14,679 nucleotides of DNA, from the NCBI GenBank assembly GCA_023423415.1, contig JAFAFP010000034.1, positions 1 to 14,679 on the forward strand. The letters are read 5' to 3'. Of this stretch, positions 6,860 to 14,485 are shown piece after piece; within the stretch, counting starts at the first letter, position 1, and every line of letters begins with the position of its first letter. The notes beneath the pieces were generated by a model. The model worked only from the letters and a program-made list of their open reading frames with translations, ran no database searches and was not told the origin of the DNA. A program made the translations under genes and the position numbers. Source of the DNA: Pseudomonadota bacterium. Its GTDB lineage: Bacteria; Pseudomonadota; Alphaproteobacteria; Rhizobiales; Xanthobacteraceae.

Positions 6860-7807
6860 ATGTTGATACGTTTGCTGTGCGGCGCGGCCGCGGTGTTGGC
6901 CCTGTCTGGTGCGGCGAATGCGCAGAAATACCCGTCCCGCAATATCGAGGTCATTATTCCCTTTGCAGCCGGAGGTGGTGTCGACCTGATCGGCCGCGCG
7001 GTTTCAGCGTCCCTCGCCGATCAATTCGGCCAAAGCGTGGTGGTGCAGAACCGCGACGGTGCCGGTGGCACGCTCGGCTTCGGTGCGCTCGCCAATGCCG
7101 CCCCCGATGGCTACACACTCGGTTTCGGCCCTTCGACGCCAATTGCGAATGCGCCTTATCTCGTCAAGGGCGTGCGCTACAATGTCGAGTCCTTCGATTA
7201 CATCTGTCAAGTATTCGAGAATGTCTTCGCCATCGCCGTTGGTCCGAAGTCGCCCTACAAGACAGCCAAGGAGCTGTTCGCAGCCGCTGGCGACAAGGGA
7301 CTGAATTTCGGTCACGCTGGCCTTGGCTCGATCCCACATCTGTCGGTCGAAAATCTCGCCGAGGCGCTGAAGGTGAAAGTGCAGCATCTGCCGTTCCGCG
7401 GGGATGGCGCGCTGCTGCCGGTGCTGCTGCAGGGCGATCTGGATTTCGGTGCGCCGGCGATCTCCTCGATCCGCGGCAACGATCAGATCCGGCCGCTGGT
7501 GGTGTTCTCGGAGAAGCGCCACCCGTCTTATCCGGATGTGCCGACAGCGGGGGAGCTTGGTGTGAAGACGACGGTGCCGCCCGGTCAGAACGGCTTGTAT
7601 GCGCCGAAAGGTTTGCCGGCCGACGTGAAGGCTGCGCTTGAGGCGGCCTGCGCCAAGGCGGTAAAGGACCAGGGTGTGCTGACCGTGACAGGCAAGACCG
7701 GTCAGAGCGTCGCCTATCTCACCGGCCAGCAATTCCATGATCAGACGGCCGCGGACTACAAGTTCAAGGGCGAACTGATCAAGCGCCTGGGGCTTGGCAC
7801 ACAATAA
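6860..7807 (+). CDS. Bug/TctC-family periplasmic solute-binding protein
   Basis: This 315-residue protein begins with a signal peptide (MLIRLLCGAAAVLALSGAANA, cleavage near residue 21). It then shows the hallmark Bug sequence YPSRNIEVIIPFAAGGGVD (24-42), in which the loop after the first strand binds the carboxylate of the ligand, and GAGGTLGFGALANAAPDGYTL later. Bug proteins usually bind carboxylic acids, amino acids or related compounds and deliver them to TctAB transporters. No tctA or tctB gene is in the window, so it is an orphan receptor here. GTGGAG (6847-6852) gives a ribosome binding site seven bases before the ATG. It is the first gene of an operon with three CoA-linked enzymes, which suggests that it gathers the acid those enzymes break down. 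Confidence 0.93.
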   Translation: MLIRLLCGAAAVLALSGAANAQKYPSRNIEVIIPFAAGGGVDLIGRAVSASLADQFGQSVVVQNRDGAGGTLGFGALANAAPDGYTLGFGPSTPIANAPYLVKGVRYNVESFDYICQVFENVFAIAVGPKSPYKTAKELFAAAGDKGLNFGHAGLGSIPHLSVENLAEALKVKVQHLPFRGDGALLPVLLQGDLDFGAPAISSIRGNDQIRPLVVFSEKRHPSYPDVPTAGELGVKTTVPPGQNGLYAPKGLPADVKAALEAACAKAVKDQGVLTVTGKTGQSVAYLTGQQFHDQTAADYKFKGELIKRLGLGTQ

Positions 7808-7827
7808 CCGTCCCTGTGAGAGCGACG

Positions 7828-8682
7828 ATGCCGATTGATCCGGACAAGCTCGTCGCTCTCGCCTTTCCCGATACCGAGCAGAGCTATTCCGAAAAGGATG
7901 TCATGCTCTATGCGCTCGGCATCGGACTCGGCTCCGATCCGCTCGACCAGCGCGAACTCGCGTTCGTCTATGAAAAGAATTTGAAGGTGCTGCCGACTTT
8001 TCCGGTGGTGCTGGGTTTCGAGCCGTTCCTGCTGCGCGATCACGACACCGGTGTCGACTATCCGCTCCTGGTGCATGGCGAGGAGCATCTCACGCTGCAT
8101 CGCTTGCCTGCGACGTCGGGCACGATCGTTGCGCGTCATCGCATTCATGACGTGATCGACAAGGGGCCCGGCAAGGGCGCGCTGCTGCTGATGGAGCGCG
8201 CAATCTCCGACAAGACGACAGGCGAGCCGATTGCCACCATCCGTCAGACGGTGTTCTGCCGGGGTGATGGCGGCTTCGGATCGGTGCGGCCATCGCCTCC
8301 TGTGCATCTGATCCCTAATCGCGCACCCGACCATATCTGCGATCTCACGACGCGGCCGGATATGGCGCTGATCTATCGGCTGTCCGCCGACACCAATCCG
8401 CTGCACTGCGATCCCGAAGTCGCAAGGGTCGCAGGTTTTCCGCGACCGATCCTGCAGGGGCTTGGGACCTTCGGCGTCGCCGGACACGCGCTGCTTCGTA
8501 CGCTCTGCGATTACGATCCGGCGCGGTTGCGTTCTATCGCCGGGCGCTTCTCGGCGCCGGTGTTTCCGGGTGAGACCATCCGCACCGAGATGTGGCGAGA
8601 GGATCATGTGATCAGTTATCGCGCGCGGGTCGTGGAGCGCGATGCGATTGCGATCAACAACGGGCGGGCGGAGTTGAATTGA
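7828..8682 (+). CDS. MaoC-type (R)-specific enoyl-CoA hydratase/dehydratase, double hotdog
   Basis: At 284 residues this has the length of the two-hotdog hydratase-2 family (as in the hydratase domain of eukaryotic MFE-2). It adds water to trans-2-enoyl-CoA to give (R)-3-hydroxyacyl-CoA. The active-site signature is seen as LSADTNPLHCD with catalytic Asp188 and His193; the usual Gly before the Asp is Ala here. The N-terminal half is a degenerate hotdog with the family's FVYEKNLKVLPTFPVVLG stretch (about 46-63). The start at 7828 is preferred over GTG 7816, as GAGAG lies five bases before it. It ends in a TGATG overlap with the acyl-CoA dehydrogenase gene, so the two are translationally coupled and probably work in consecutive steps. 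Confidence 0.9.
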   Translation: MPIDPDKLVALAFPDTEQSYSEKDVMLYALGIGLGSDPLDQRELAFVYEKNLKVLPTFPVVLGFEPFLLRDHDTGVDYPLLVHGEEHLTLHRLPATSGTIVARHRIHDVIDKGPGKGALLLMERAISDKTTGEPIATIRQTVFCRGDGGFGSVRPSPPVHLIPNRAPDHICDLTTRPDMALIYRLSADTNPLHCDPEVARVAGFPRPILQGLGTFGVAGHALLRTLCDYDPARLRSIAGRFSAPVFPGETIRTEMWREDHVISYRARVVERDAIAINNGRAELN

Positions 8683-9836
8683 TGCGTGACGAAGAACTAT
8701 CGGCCATCCGTGACAGCATCCGCGCGCTGTGTGCGAACTTCCCCGGTGAATACTGGCGAGAGCTCGATCGCGACCGCGCCTACCCGACGCAATTTGTCGA
8801 AGCGCTAACCACGGCCGGATTTCTCGCCGCGCTGATCCCGGAAGAATTCGGCGGCAGTGGTCTGTCGATGCGTGCGGCGGCGACGATCATGGAGGAGATC
8901 CATGCATCGGGCTGCAACGGCGCAGCCTGTCACGCGCAGATGTACACGATGGGCACGGTGCTGCGGCATGGCAGCGTGGAGCAGAAGCAGCTCTATCTTC
9001 CCGCGATTGCCCGTGGCGAACTTCGCCTGCAAGCCTTCGGCGTAACCGAGCCGACGTCGGGCACCGACACGCTGAGCCTGCGCACGACCGCGACGCGCGA
9101 TGGCGACAGCTATGTCGTCAACGGCCAGAAGATATGGACCTCGCGTGCGGAATATTCCGATCTCATGCTGCTGTTGGCGCGGACGACACCGCGCGATCAG
9201 GTGCAGAAGCGCACGGACGGCCTGTCGGTATTCCTGGTCGACATGCGCGCGGTGAAGGACAACGGCCTGACGATCCGTCCGATCCGCACCATGATGAATC
9301 ATGCGACCACCGAAGTATTCTTCGACAACATGCGTATTCCTGCGTCGGCGCTGGTCGGCGAGGAGGGCAAGGGCTTTCGCTACATCCTGTCCGGCATGAA
9401 TGCGGAGCGCATCCTGATCGCGGCCGAATGCATCGGCGATACGAAATGGTTCATCGACAAAGCGAAGTCTTACGCGAAGGAACGCGCCGTATTTGGCCGA
9501 CCGATCGGTCAAAACCAGGGTGTGCAATTTCCGATCGCCCGCGCCTATGCGCAGATGCGCGCGGCCGAACTGATGGTGCGGGAGGCGGCGGAACGCTACG
9601 AGCAGGGCGCCGACATCGGCGAGGAAGCGAACATGGCCAAGCTCCTCGCGGCCGATGCTTCGTGGGCCGCGGCCGACATGTGCGTGCAGACATTTGGCGG
9701 CTTCGGTTTCGCCGAAGAATATGACGTCGAGCGCAAATTCCGCGAGACGCGGCTCTATCAGGTTGCGCCAATTTCGACCAACCTGATCCTGTCGTATCTG
9801 TCCGAGCACGTGCTCGGTTTGCCGAGGTCGTATTGA
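8682..9836 (+). CDS. Acyl-CoA dehydrogenase (FAD), alternative catalytic-base type
   Basis: The 384-residue protein shows all three acyl-CoA dehydrogenase domains: an N-terminal helical domain, a middle beta domain with QAFGVTEPTSGTD and NGQKIWTS, and a C-terminal helical domain with KERAVFGRPIGQNQ and FGGFGFAEE. It would oxidise a CoA thioester at C2-C3 and pass electrons to ETF. The place of the medium-chain enzyme's catalytic Glu (YEGT) reads VAPIST, so that base is missing. Glu242 in MNAERILIAA sits where isovaleryl-CoA and long-chain dehydrogenases keep their catalytic Glu (LERLVLA), so it is predicted to be active. The ATG overlaps the MaoC stop, and a CoA-transferase gene follows two bases after its own stop. 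Confidence 0.92.
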   Translation: MRDEELSAIRDSIRALCANFPGEYWRELDRDRAYPTQFVEALTTAGFLAALIPEEFGGSGLSMRAAATIMEEIHASGCNGAACHAQMYTMGTVLRHGSVEQKQLYLPAIARGELRLQAFGVTEPTSGTDTLSLRTTATRDGDSYVVNGQKIWTSRAEYSDLMLLLARTTPRDQVQKRTDGLSVFLVDMRAVKDNGLTIRPIRTMMNHATTEVFFDNMRIPASALVGEEGKGFRYILSGMNAERILIAAECIGDTKWFIDKAKSYAKERAVFGRPIGQNQGVQFPIARAYAQMRAAELMVREAAERYEQGADIGEEANMAKLLAADASWAAADMCVQTFGGFGFAEEYDVERKFRETRLYQVAPISTNLILSYLSEHVLGLPRSY

Positions 9837-9838
9837 TC

Positions 9839-10960
9839 ATGCCGCTTCCGCTTGAGGGGCTCCTCGTCGTTTCGCTTGAACAGGCGGTCGCCGCGCCGCA
9901 GGCAACCTGCCGGCTGGCCGATGCCGGTGCGCGCGTCATCAAGATCGAGCGGCCGGAAGGCGACTTCGCGCGCCAGTACGACGACTATGTACACGGCGAG
10001 AGCGCCAACTTCGTCTGGCTCAACCGCGGCAAGGAATCGACTATTCTCGATCTTGCCAAAGCTGAGGACAAGACGCTGTTCGCAGCCTTGATCGCCAAGG
10101 CTGATGTCTTTGTGCAGAACCTCAAGCCCGGTGCGATTGCAAAGCTCGGTTTTCCGATTACCGAACTGCGAGAGCAGCATCCGCGCCTGATCTGCTGCTC
10201 GATTTCGGGCTATGGCGAAACCGGCCCTTATGCCGCGCGCAAGGCCTACGATCTTCTGGTTCAGGCGGAAGTGGGGCTTGCCTCGGTGACGGGTGGACCG
10301 GAAGCGCCGGCGCGCGTTGGCTTCTCGGTTGCCGATATCGGCGCCGGCATCAACGCCTATCAGGCGATCCTCGAGGCACTGATCGCGCGCGGTCGCACCG
10401 GTGAGGGCGCGGAGATTTCGGTGTCGCTGTTCGACGCGATGGCGGAATGGATGACGGTGCCGCTGCTCTCACACGAAGGCGGCCATCCGTTCAGGCGCAT
10501 CGGTCTCGCGCATGCGGCGATCGCGCCCTATGGCGTGTTCAAGACCAAGGATGGCGCCGACATTCTGATCTCGATTCAGAACGATCGCGAGTGGCGCGTG
10601 CTGGCAGACAAGATACTAGGCGATGCGAAGCTCGCCGACGATCAGCGTTTCGCCACCAATCGCGCGCGTGTGGCTCACCGTGCCGAAACCGATACGCTGG
10701 TCGGCGGCGTGTTCGCGCGCTTCGATGTCGAGCCGTTGATGGCGATGCTGCAGAAGGCCGACATCGCCTTCGCGCGGGTGAACGATTGCGCGCTGCTGTC
10801 GGTGCATCCGCATCTGCGCCGTATCACCGTGGATACGCCGAGCGGCCCGGCGGCATTGCCTGCGCCGGCCGCGTTGTTCAACGAGGCGCGAAGTTATGGC
10901 CGCGTGCCGGCGCTGGGCGAGCATACGGATAAAGTGCGGGCGGAGTTTCTTGGACCCTGA
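9839..10960 (+). CDS. CaiB/BaiF (class III) CoA-transferase
   Basis: This 373-residue protein belongs to the formyl-CoA transferase/carnitine CoA-transferase family, which moves CoA between carboxylic acids through an aspartyl-CoA thioester. Visible family features are the N-terminal PLEGLLVVSLEQAVAAPQAT (ATP-independent CoA fold), ADAGARVIKIERPEGDFAR, and the catalytic Asp166 in GFSVADIGAGINAYQ, equivalent to Asp169 of formyl-CoA transferase. It would activate the substrate acid for the dehydrogenase and hydratase encoded upstream. ATG 9839 lies two bases after the dehydrogenase stop; a TTG at 9833 overlapping that stop is possible but less likely. The gene ends the operon and is followed by a T7 run and a palindromic repeat. 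The acid used cannot be told from sequence. Confidence 0.92.
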   Translation: MPLPLEGLLVVSLEQAVAAPQATCRLADAGARVIKIERPEGDFARQYDDYVHGESANFVWLNRGKESTILDLAKAEDKTLFAALIAKADVFVQNLKPGAIAKLGFPITELREQHPRLICCSISGYGETGPYAARKAYDLLVQAEVGLASVTGGPEAPARVGFSVADIGAGINAYQAILEALIARGRTGEGAEISVSLFDAMAEWMTVPLLSHEGGHPFRRIGLAHAAIAPYGVFKTKDGADILISIQNDREWRVLADKILGDAKLADDQRFATNRARVAHRAETDTLVGGVFARFDVEPLMAMLQKADIAFARVNDCALLSVHPHLRRITVDTPSGPAALPAPAALFNEARSYGRVPALGEHTDKVRAEFLGP

Positions 10961-10970
10961 TCCCTTTTTT

Positions 10971-11059
10971 TGTCATGGCCGGGCTTGACCCGGCCATCCC
11001 GCTTGGGGACGTACTGTGCGCGCCTGATCGGGATCGCCGGGTCAGGCCCGGCGATGACA
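10971..11059. repeat. Compound palindromic dispersed repeat with 23-bp imperfect terminal inverted repeats
   Basis: The outer arms (10971-10993 and 11037-11059) are inverted copies that differ at two of 23 positions and begin with TGTCAT / end with ATGACA. Each arm is itself a hairpin: GGCCGGGCTTGACCCGGCC on the left, CGCCGGGTCAGGCCCGGCG on the right. The inner 43 bp is unrelated. Elements of this look, often mis-annotated as small proteins starting MSWPGLTRPS, are numerous in Bradyrhizobium-like genomes. It fills almost the whole gap between the convergent CoA-transferase and EmrB genes and could stop transcription from both sides, though the only T-run (10965-10971) lies before the hairpins on the plus strand. 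Confidence 0.85.
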
Positions 11060-11066
11060 GAGAGTG

Positions 11067-12617
11067 TTAATCCAGCACCGCCTCATGATCGCCTGCAGCC
11101 GCCGTCTTCGGCGTCTTGCGGATCAGGAACACCAAGGGGATGGCGGCCAGCGTCAGCAACATCAGCAACATGAAGTTGTTGCTGTAGGCGATGATCGCCG
11201 CCTGTTGCGTGATCAGATTGTCGAGCATAGCCCGGCCCTGGTCGGTCGCCGTGTTCAGAATAGAGGCGACATTGGGCATCTTCAGCGCGTCGTGAAACGG
11301 CGTGACATATTCGGTCAGATGCGCATGCATCTTCACCGTGGTGTTGGTAAGCTGTGCAATCACCATCGAAATGCCGATCGACGAGCCTATGTTGCGGACC
11401 AGTGTCAATATGGCAGCGCCGTCGGTGCGCAGATGTCCGGGCAGGGTTGCGAATGCCACTGTCGAAAGCGGCACGAACACAAGGCCGAGACCGACACCCT
11501 GCATGATGCTGAAAACGGCAATGGTGCGGGAATTCGTATTGTCCGTGAAGCCCGTCATCACCCATAGCGTGATTGTCGTAATGATGAGCCCTGTCAGGAT
11601 CAGGTAGCGCGCCTGTATGAATTTGAGAAGGCGGCCGACCATCATCATCGCCACCAGTGTGCCGATGCCACGCGAGGCCAGCAACATGCCGGCCGACAGG
11701 ATCGGGTAGTTCAACACGTTCTGCAGGAACGGCGTCACCAGTGCCATGGTGCCGAACAAAGTCACGCCGATCAGCACCATGAACAGGCATCCGCTGATGA
11801 AATTGCGGTCCTTGAACAGTTCGAAGCGCACGAACGGATTCGTGGTAGTGAAGGAATGGGCGAAGAAGAAATAGAAACCGATGATCGAGACGATGGCCTC
11901 GACCCAGATTTCCGTTGAATCGAACCAGCCGACCTGTTCGCCACGATCCAGCATGAGTTGCAGCGCGCCGATGCCGACCGCGAGCGACAGAAAACCGAAC
12001 CAGTCGAACCGCATGCCGCCCTGCGGCTTCGTTTCATCCATGAAAATCAGAAGACCTATCGCGGTGATGACGCCAACCGGCAGGTTCACCAGGAACACCC
12101 AGTGCCAGGAATAATTATCGGTGAGCCACGCGCCGAGCGTTGGGCCCATAATCGGGCCGAGCATCACGCCCATGCCCCAGATCGCCATCGCCGAGCCGCG
12201 CTCTTCCGGCGAATAGGTATTGAGCAGCACCGATTGCGACAGTGGCACGAGCGCCGCGCCGCCCATGCCTTGCAGTAGCCGGAACAGCACCATCTGTTCA
12301 ATGCTCTGCGCCAACCCGCAGAGTAACGAGGCGGCGGTGAAGCCGATGACGCAGATGATGAACAGCTTCTTGGTGCCGAAACGGTTGGCGAGCCAGCCGA
12401 TCGGCGCGGTCATGATGGCGGCGGCGACGATGTAGGAGGTCAGCACCCAGTTGATCTGATCCATCGAGGCGCCGAGGCTGCCCTGCATGTAAGGCAGCGC
12501 CACGTTGGCGATCGTCGTGTCGAGCGCCTGCATGATGGTGGCGGACATGGCGCACACCGTCACCAGCGTCCGGCGTGCGCCGGCCGGCATGGCTGCTTGT
12601 GCGCCGGCCGTGGTCAT
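11067..12617 (-). CDS. emrB: EmrB-type multidrug exporter, MFS DHA2 family (14 helices)
   Basis: The 516-residue protein has the length and motifs of the DHA2 drug:proton antiporters: LDTTIANVALP in helix 1 (32-42), the loop 2-3 motif GWLANRFGTKKL (74-85), and the antiporter motif C region GVMLGPIMGPTLG (150-162). Hydrophobic segments run to about residue 503, as expected for 14 helices. It would export hydrophobic toxic compounds, using the proton gradient, through a tripartite complex with the adaptor encoded just upstream and an outer-membrane channel encoded elsewhere. Its ATG overlaps the adaptor's TAA (TAATG). The drug range is not visible from sequence, so the symbol reflects family membership only. 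Confidence 0.92.
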   Translation of the reverse strand: MTTAGAQAAMPAGARRTLVTVCAMSATIMQALDTTIANVALPYMQGSLGASMDQINWVLTSYIVAAAIMTAPIGWLANRFGTKKLFIICVIGFTAASLLCGLAQSIEQMVLFRLLQGMGGAALVPLSQSVLLNTYSPEERGSAMAIWGMGVMLGPIMGPTLGAWLTDNYSWHWVFLVNLPVGVITAIGLLIFMDETKPQGGMRFDWFGFLSLAVGIGALQLMLDRGEQVGWFDSTEIWVEAIVSIIGFYFFFAHSFTTTNPFVRFELFKDRNFISGCLFMVLIGVTLFGTMALVTPFLQNVLNYPILSAGMLLASRGIGTLVAMMMVGRLLKFIQARYLILTGLIITTITLWVMTGFTDNTNSRTIAVFSIMQGVGLGLVFVPLSTVAFATLPGHLRTDGAAILTLVRNIGSSIGISMVIAQLTNTTVKMHAHLTEYVTPFHDALKMPNVASILNTATDQGRAMLDNLITQQAAIIAYSNNFMLLMLLTLAAIPLVFLIRKTPKTAAAGDHEAVLD

Positions 12618-13747
12618 TATCTTGCTTCGCTTGCGACCGAGGAAAAGCCGAAGAGGCCCGCCAGCGTGCGATTGCGTCTGGTGTCGATCGCCACATTCAC
12701 GCTCATGCCGGACCGGAGCAGATACGTGTCCTCATTCGGATCGAACGCGATGCGCACCGGCACGCGCTGCACGATCTTCACCCAGTTGCCGCTGGCATTC
12801 TGCGCCGGCAGGATCGAGAACTGCGCGCCGGTGCCGGGGCTGACCGATTGCACGCGACCGTGGAAGGTGTGGTCGGGAAACGAATCGACATCCAACGTCA
12901 CGGCCTGGCCGACGCGCAAATGGGTGATGTCGGTCTCTTTGGGATTGGCTTCGACCCATGGCGCGCTGTCATCGACCACGCTGAATACCGGTGTGCCGGC
13001 GGTGACAAAGCGCCCTAGCTGAATAGCGTCGACCTGCGTTGCGATGCCGCCCATTGGCGCTCTGAGCGTCGTGTGATCGAGGTCGCGCTCCGCTTGATCG
13101 AGCGAGGCTTTTGCCTGGACGTAGGCCGGGAATTGTTCGATCGGCAGGTTCGGATCGCCGAGCAGCTGATTGAGTGTGTCGGACTTCTGCTGCTCCGCAT
13201 ACTGCGCCTGTAACTGCGCCGTCACCAACGCTGCGATGGACGTATCAAGATCGGCTTGGGTGCCGACCGACTTGCTGACGAGGGCTTGCTTGCGCTCGAC
13301 ATCGCGCTGCTTGAGCGCGACGCTCTGTTCCGCGTAATCGCTGAGCTTGGTTAGCGAAGCGAAATTGCTTTTCAGATTGGCGAAGTCGGTACGGACCGAG
13401 GCGAGCTTGCTTTGCGCTTGCGTATGCGCGAGCTGGAATGGCACCGGATCGATCTCAAACAGCGGATCGCCGGCCGTGACATGCTGGCCCTCCTTCACCA
13501 AGATCTTGTTGATCTTGCCGGAAATGTCCGGCGTGATCAGCACCTTCTGCGCTCCGACATAGGCATTGTCGGTGGTGATGTATCGCCCACCGTAGAGATA
13601 GAACGTTGAGCCGATTGTTGCGGCGATCAGCGGCACCACCACCAGCAAGATGATGCGCAGCTTTGCGCGCGCGAGGTTGATGAGAGAGCTGGCTCGCGAG
13701 CCGGCAGCTTCTGTGGCGCCTGGCATCTTGAGAACGTTGTTACGCAT
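12617..13747 (-). CDS. emrA: EmrA-type membrane fusion protein (HlyD family) of the drug exporter
   Basis: This 376-residue periplasmic adaptor is anchored by one N-terminal helix (about 30-52). After it comes TDNAYVGAQKVLITPDISG, the first half of the barrel-sandwich (lipoyl-like) domain (about 59-102). A long coiled-coil hairpin rich in Ala, Gln and Leu follows (about 103-217), then the second lipoyl half with LRAPMGGIATQVDAIQLGRF (about 227-246), and a beta-barrel domain to the C-terminus. It bridges the EmrB pump to an outer-membrane channel. The ATG lies inside the end of the marR gene (8-bp overlap) and the stop overlaps the emrB start, so the three genes form one coupled transcript. 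Confidence 0.92.
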   Translation of the reverse strand: MRNNVLKMPGATEAAGSRASSLINLARAKLRIILLVVVPLIAATIGSTFYLYGGRYITTDNAYVGAQKVLITPDISGKINKILVKEGQHVTAGDPLFEIDPVPFQLAHTQAQSKLASVRTDFANLKSNFASLTKLSDYAEQSVALKQRDVERKQALVSKSVGTQADLDTSIAALVTAQLQAQYAEQQKSDTLNQLLGDPNLPIEQFPAYVQAKASLDQAERDLDHTTLRAPMGGIATQVDAIQLGRFVTAGTPVFSVVDDSAPWVEANPKETDITHLRVGQAVTLDVDSFPDHTFHGRVQSVSPGTGAQFSILPAQNASGNWVKIVQRVPVRIAFDPNEDTYLLRSGMSVNVAIDTRRNRTLAGLFGFSSVASEAR

Positions 13748-14240
13748 AATGCTTCTCTTTTTCTTCTGACTTCTCTTCAGCCTTCTCTTCCGCGTTTTCT
13801 TGCAGCAGCCGGCGCAGGTTCTCTTTCATTGCGCCGAGATAGGTGAGGGCCGCGTCGGTTTTCTCAGGCGGCTGGCCCTCGAGAATGGCGTTCATCAGTT
13901 CATTCCCCAGCGCGTCGAGCTGGTCCATCAGCGGTTGTGCCGCCGGCGTCAGGAACAGCCGCTTCGCCCGTCGGTCGTTCGGGTCCGCGCGCCGTTCGAT
14001 GAGACCGTTGTCGCAGAGCCGGTCGACGAGGCGCGTCACCGTGATGGGCTGGAGATCCAGCATGTCGGCCAATTCGGACTGCTTCAGACCTTCGTTGGCC
14101 TCCAGCCGTTTCAAAAGGGCCCATTGCGCCCGGGTCATGCCGAAACGGCGGGCCACCTGATCCGCATAGGTCCGTAGCATCCGACCTACGTCATTGATCA
14201 GAAAGGCCATTTCCCTGTGAGGGTGGCGAGGTCGTGGCAT
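13740..14240 (-). CDS. MarR-family transcriptional regulator of the efflux operon
   Basis: The 166-residue protein has the MarR winged helix-turn-helix. Helix 1 is near 11-33, the DNA-recognition region is QSELADMLDLQPITVTRLVDRL (about 54-75), the wing is DPNDRRAKRLFLT (87-99), and C-terminal dimerisation helices follow. Such proteins repress their own operon and release DNA when they bind a phenolic or other small ligand, which fits its place at the head of emrAB. The C-terminus ends in an unusual charged tail with repeated EEK (151-162), beyond the typical fold. A palindrome overlapping its promoter (14265-14282) is the likely binding site. The start at 14240 is probable; an internal ATG at 14210 (Met11) with AGGGA just before it is an alternative. 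Confidence 0.9.
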   Translation of the reverse strand: MPRPRHPHREMAFLINDVGRMLRTYADQVARRFGMTRAQWALLKRLEANEGLKQSELADMLDLQPITVTRLVDRLCDNGLIERRADPNDRRAKRLFLTPAAQPLMDQLDALGNELMNAILEGQPPEKTDAALTYLGAMKENLRRLLQENAEEKAEEKSEEKEKHYA

Positions 14241-14263
14241 GGCTAATCTCTGTAAGGAGAGAT

Positions 14264-14292
14264 ATAATAAGTAAGCTTATTAATAGCTTCAA
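14264..14292 (-). promoter_or_regulatory. Sigma-70-like promoter of the marR-emrAB operon
   Basis: On the minus strand TTGAAG (14292-14287) and TATTAT (14269-14264) are separated by exactly 17 bp, about 24 bp before the marR start codon. Both hexamers are close to the consensus and lie in a clearly A/T-rich island. Confidence 0.65.
14265..14282. promoter_or_regulatory. Candidate MarR operator palindrome
   Basis: TAATAAG (14265-14271) and CTTATTA (14276-14282) form perfect 7-bp arms around a 4-bp spacer, and the centre is the 8-bp palindrome TAAGCTTA. It covers the spacer and -10 of the marR promoter. MarR-family sites are typically A/T-rich palindromes of this size within the promoter, so binding would block RNA polymerase. 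Confidence 0.6.
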
Positions 14293-14429
14293 GGTGCGGC
14301 GCACAATTCTCTGTGGCGGTCGGGCGGCCCTGCCTGACGCGCGGGCCAGCGGCAAATGGGACTGTGCAAAGCTGGCGGATCAGGGCCGATATGCTTCAAG
14401 CCCGGCGGAAACCGCTTTAGGTTGCCGGC

Positions 14430-14446
14430 GCATCGCACCGCGATGC
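14430..14446. promoter_or_regulatory. Perfect inverted repeat GCATCGC-ACC-GCGATGC upstream of pcaC
   Basis: Seven-base arms with a 3-base centre lie 39 bp before the start codon of the carboxymuconolactone decarboxylase gene. It may be a regulator site or a leader hairpin. The rest of the 245-bp divergent gap 14241-14485 shows no ORF with a ribosome binding site. Confidence 0.35.
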
Positions 14447-14485
14447 CCCCGCCATCTCTCAACAATCAGCAATCCGGAAAAGACA

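Noticed and set aside
9134..9724. Second plus-strand frame inside the acyl-CoA dehydrogenase gene
   Set aside because: It is a frame-shifted shadow; the main frame is intact with all family motifs, so there is no frameshift or gene overlap.
10961..10971. T-run after the CoA-transferase stop as a Rho-independent terminator
   Set aside because: The seven T residues come before, not after, the G/C hairpins on the plus strand, and no good stem precedes them.
10970..11173. Small open frame starting MSWPGLTRPS
   Set aside because: It is translated from the palindromic repeat and runs into the 3' end of emrB on the other strand; this peptide is a known kind of repeat-derived mis-annotation.
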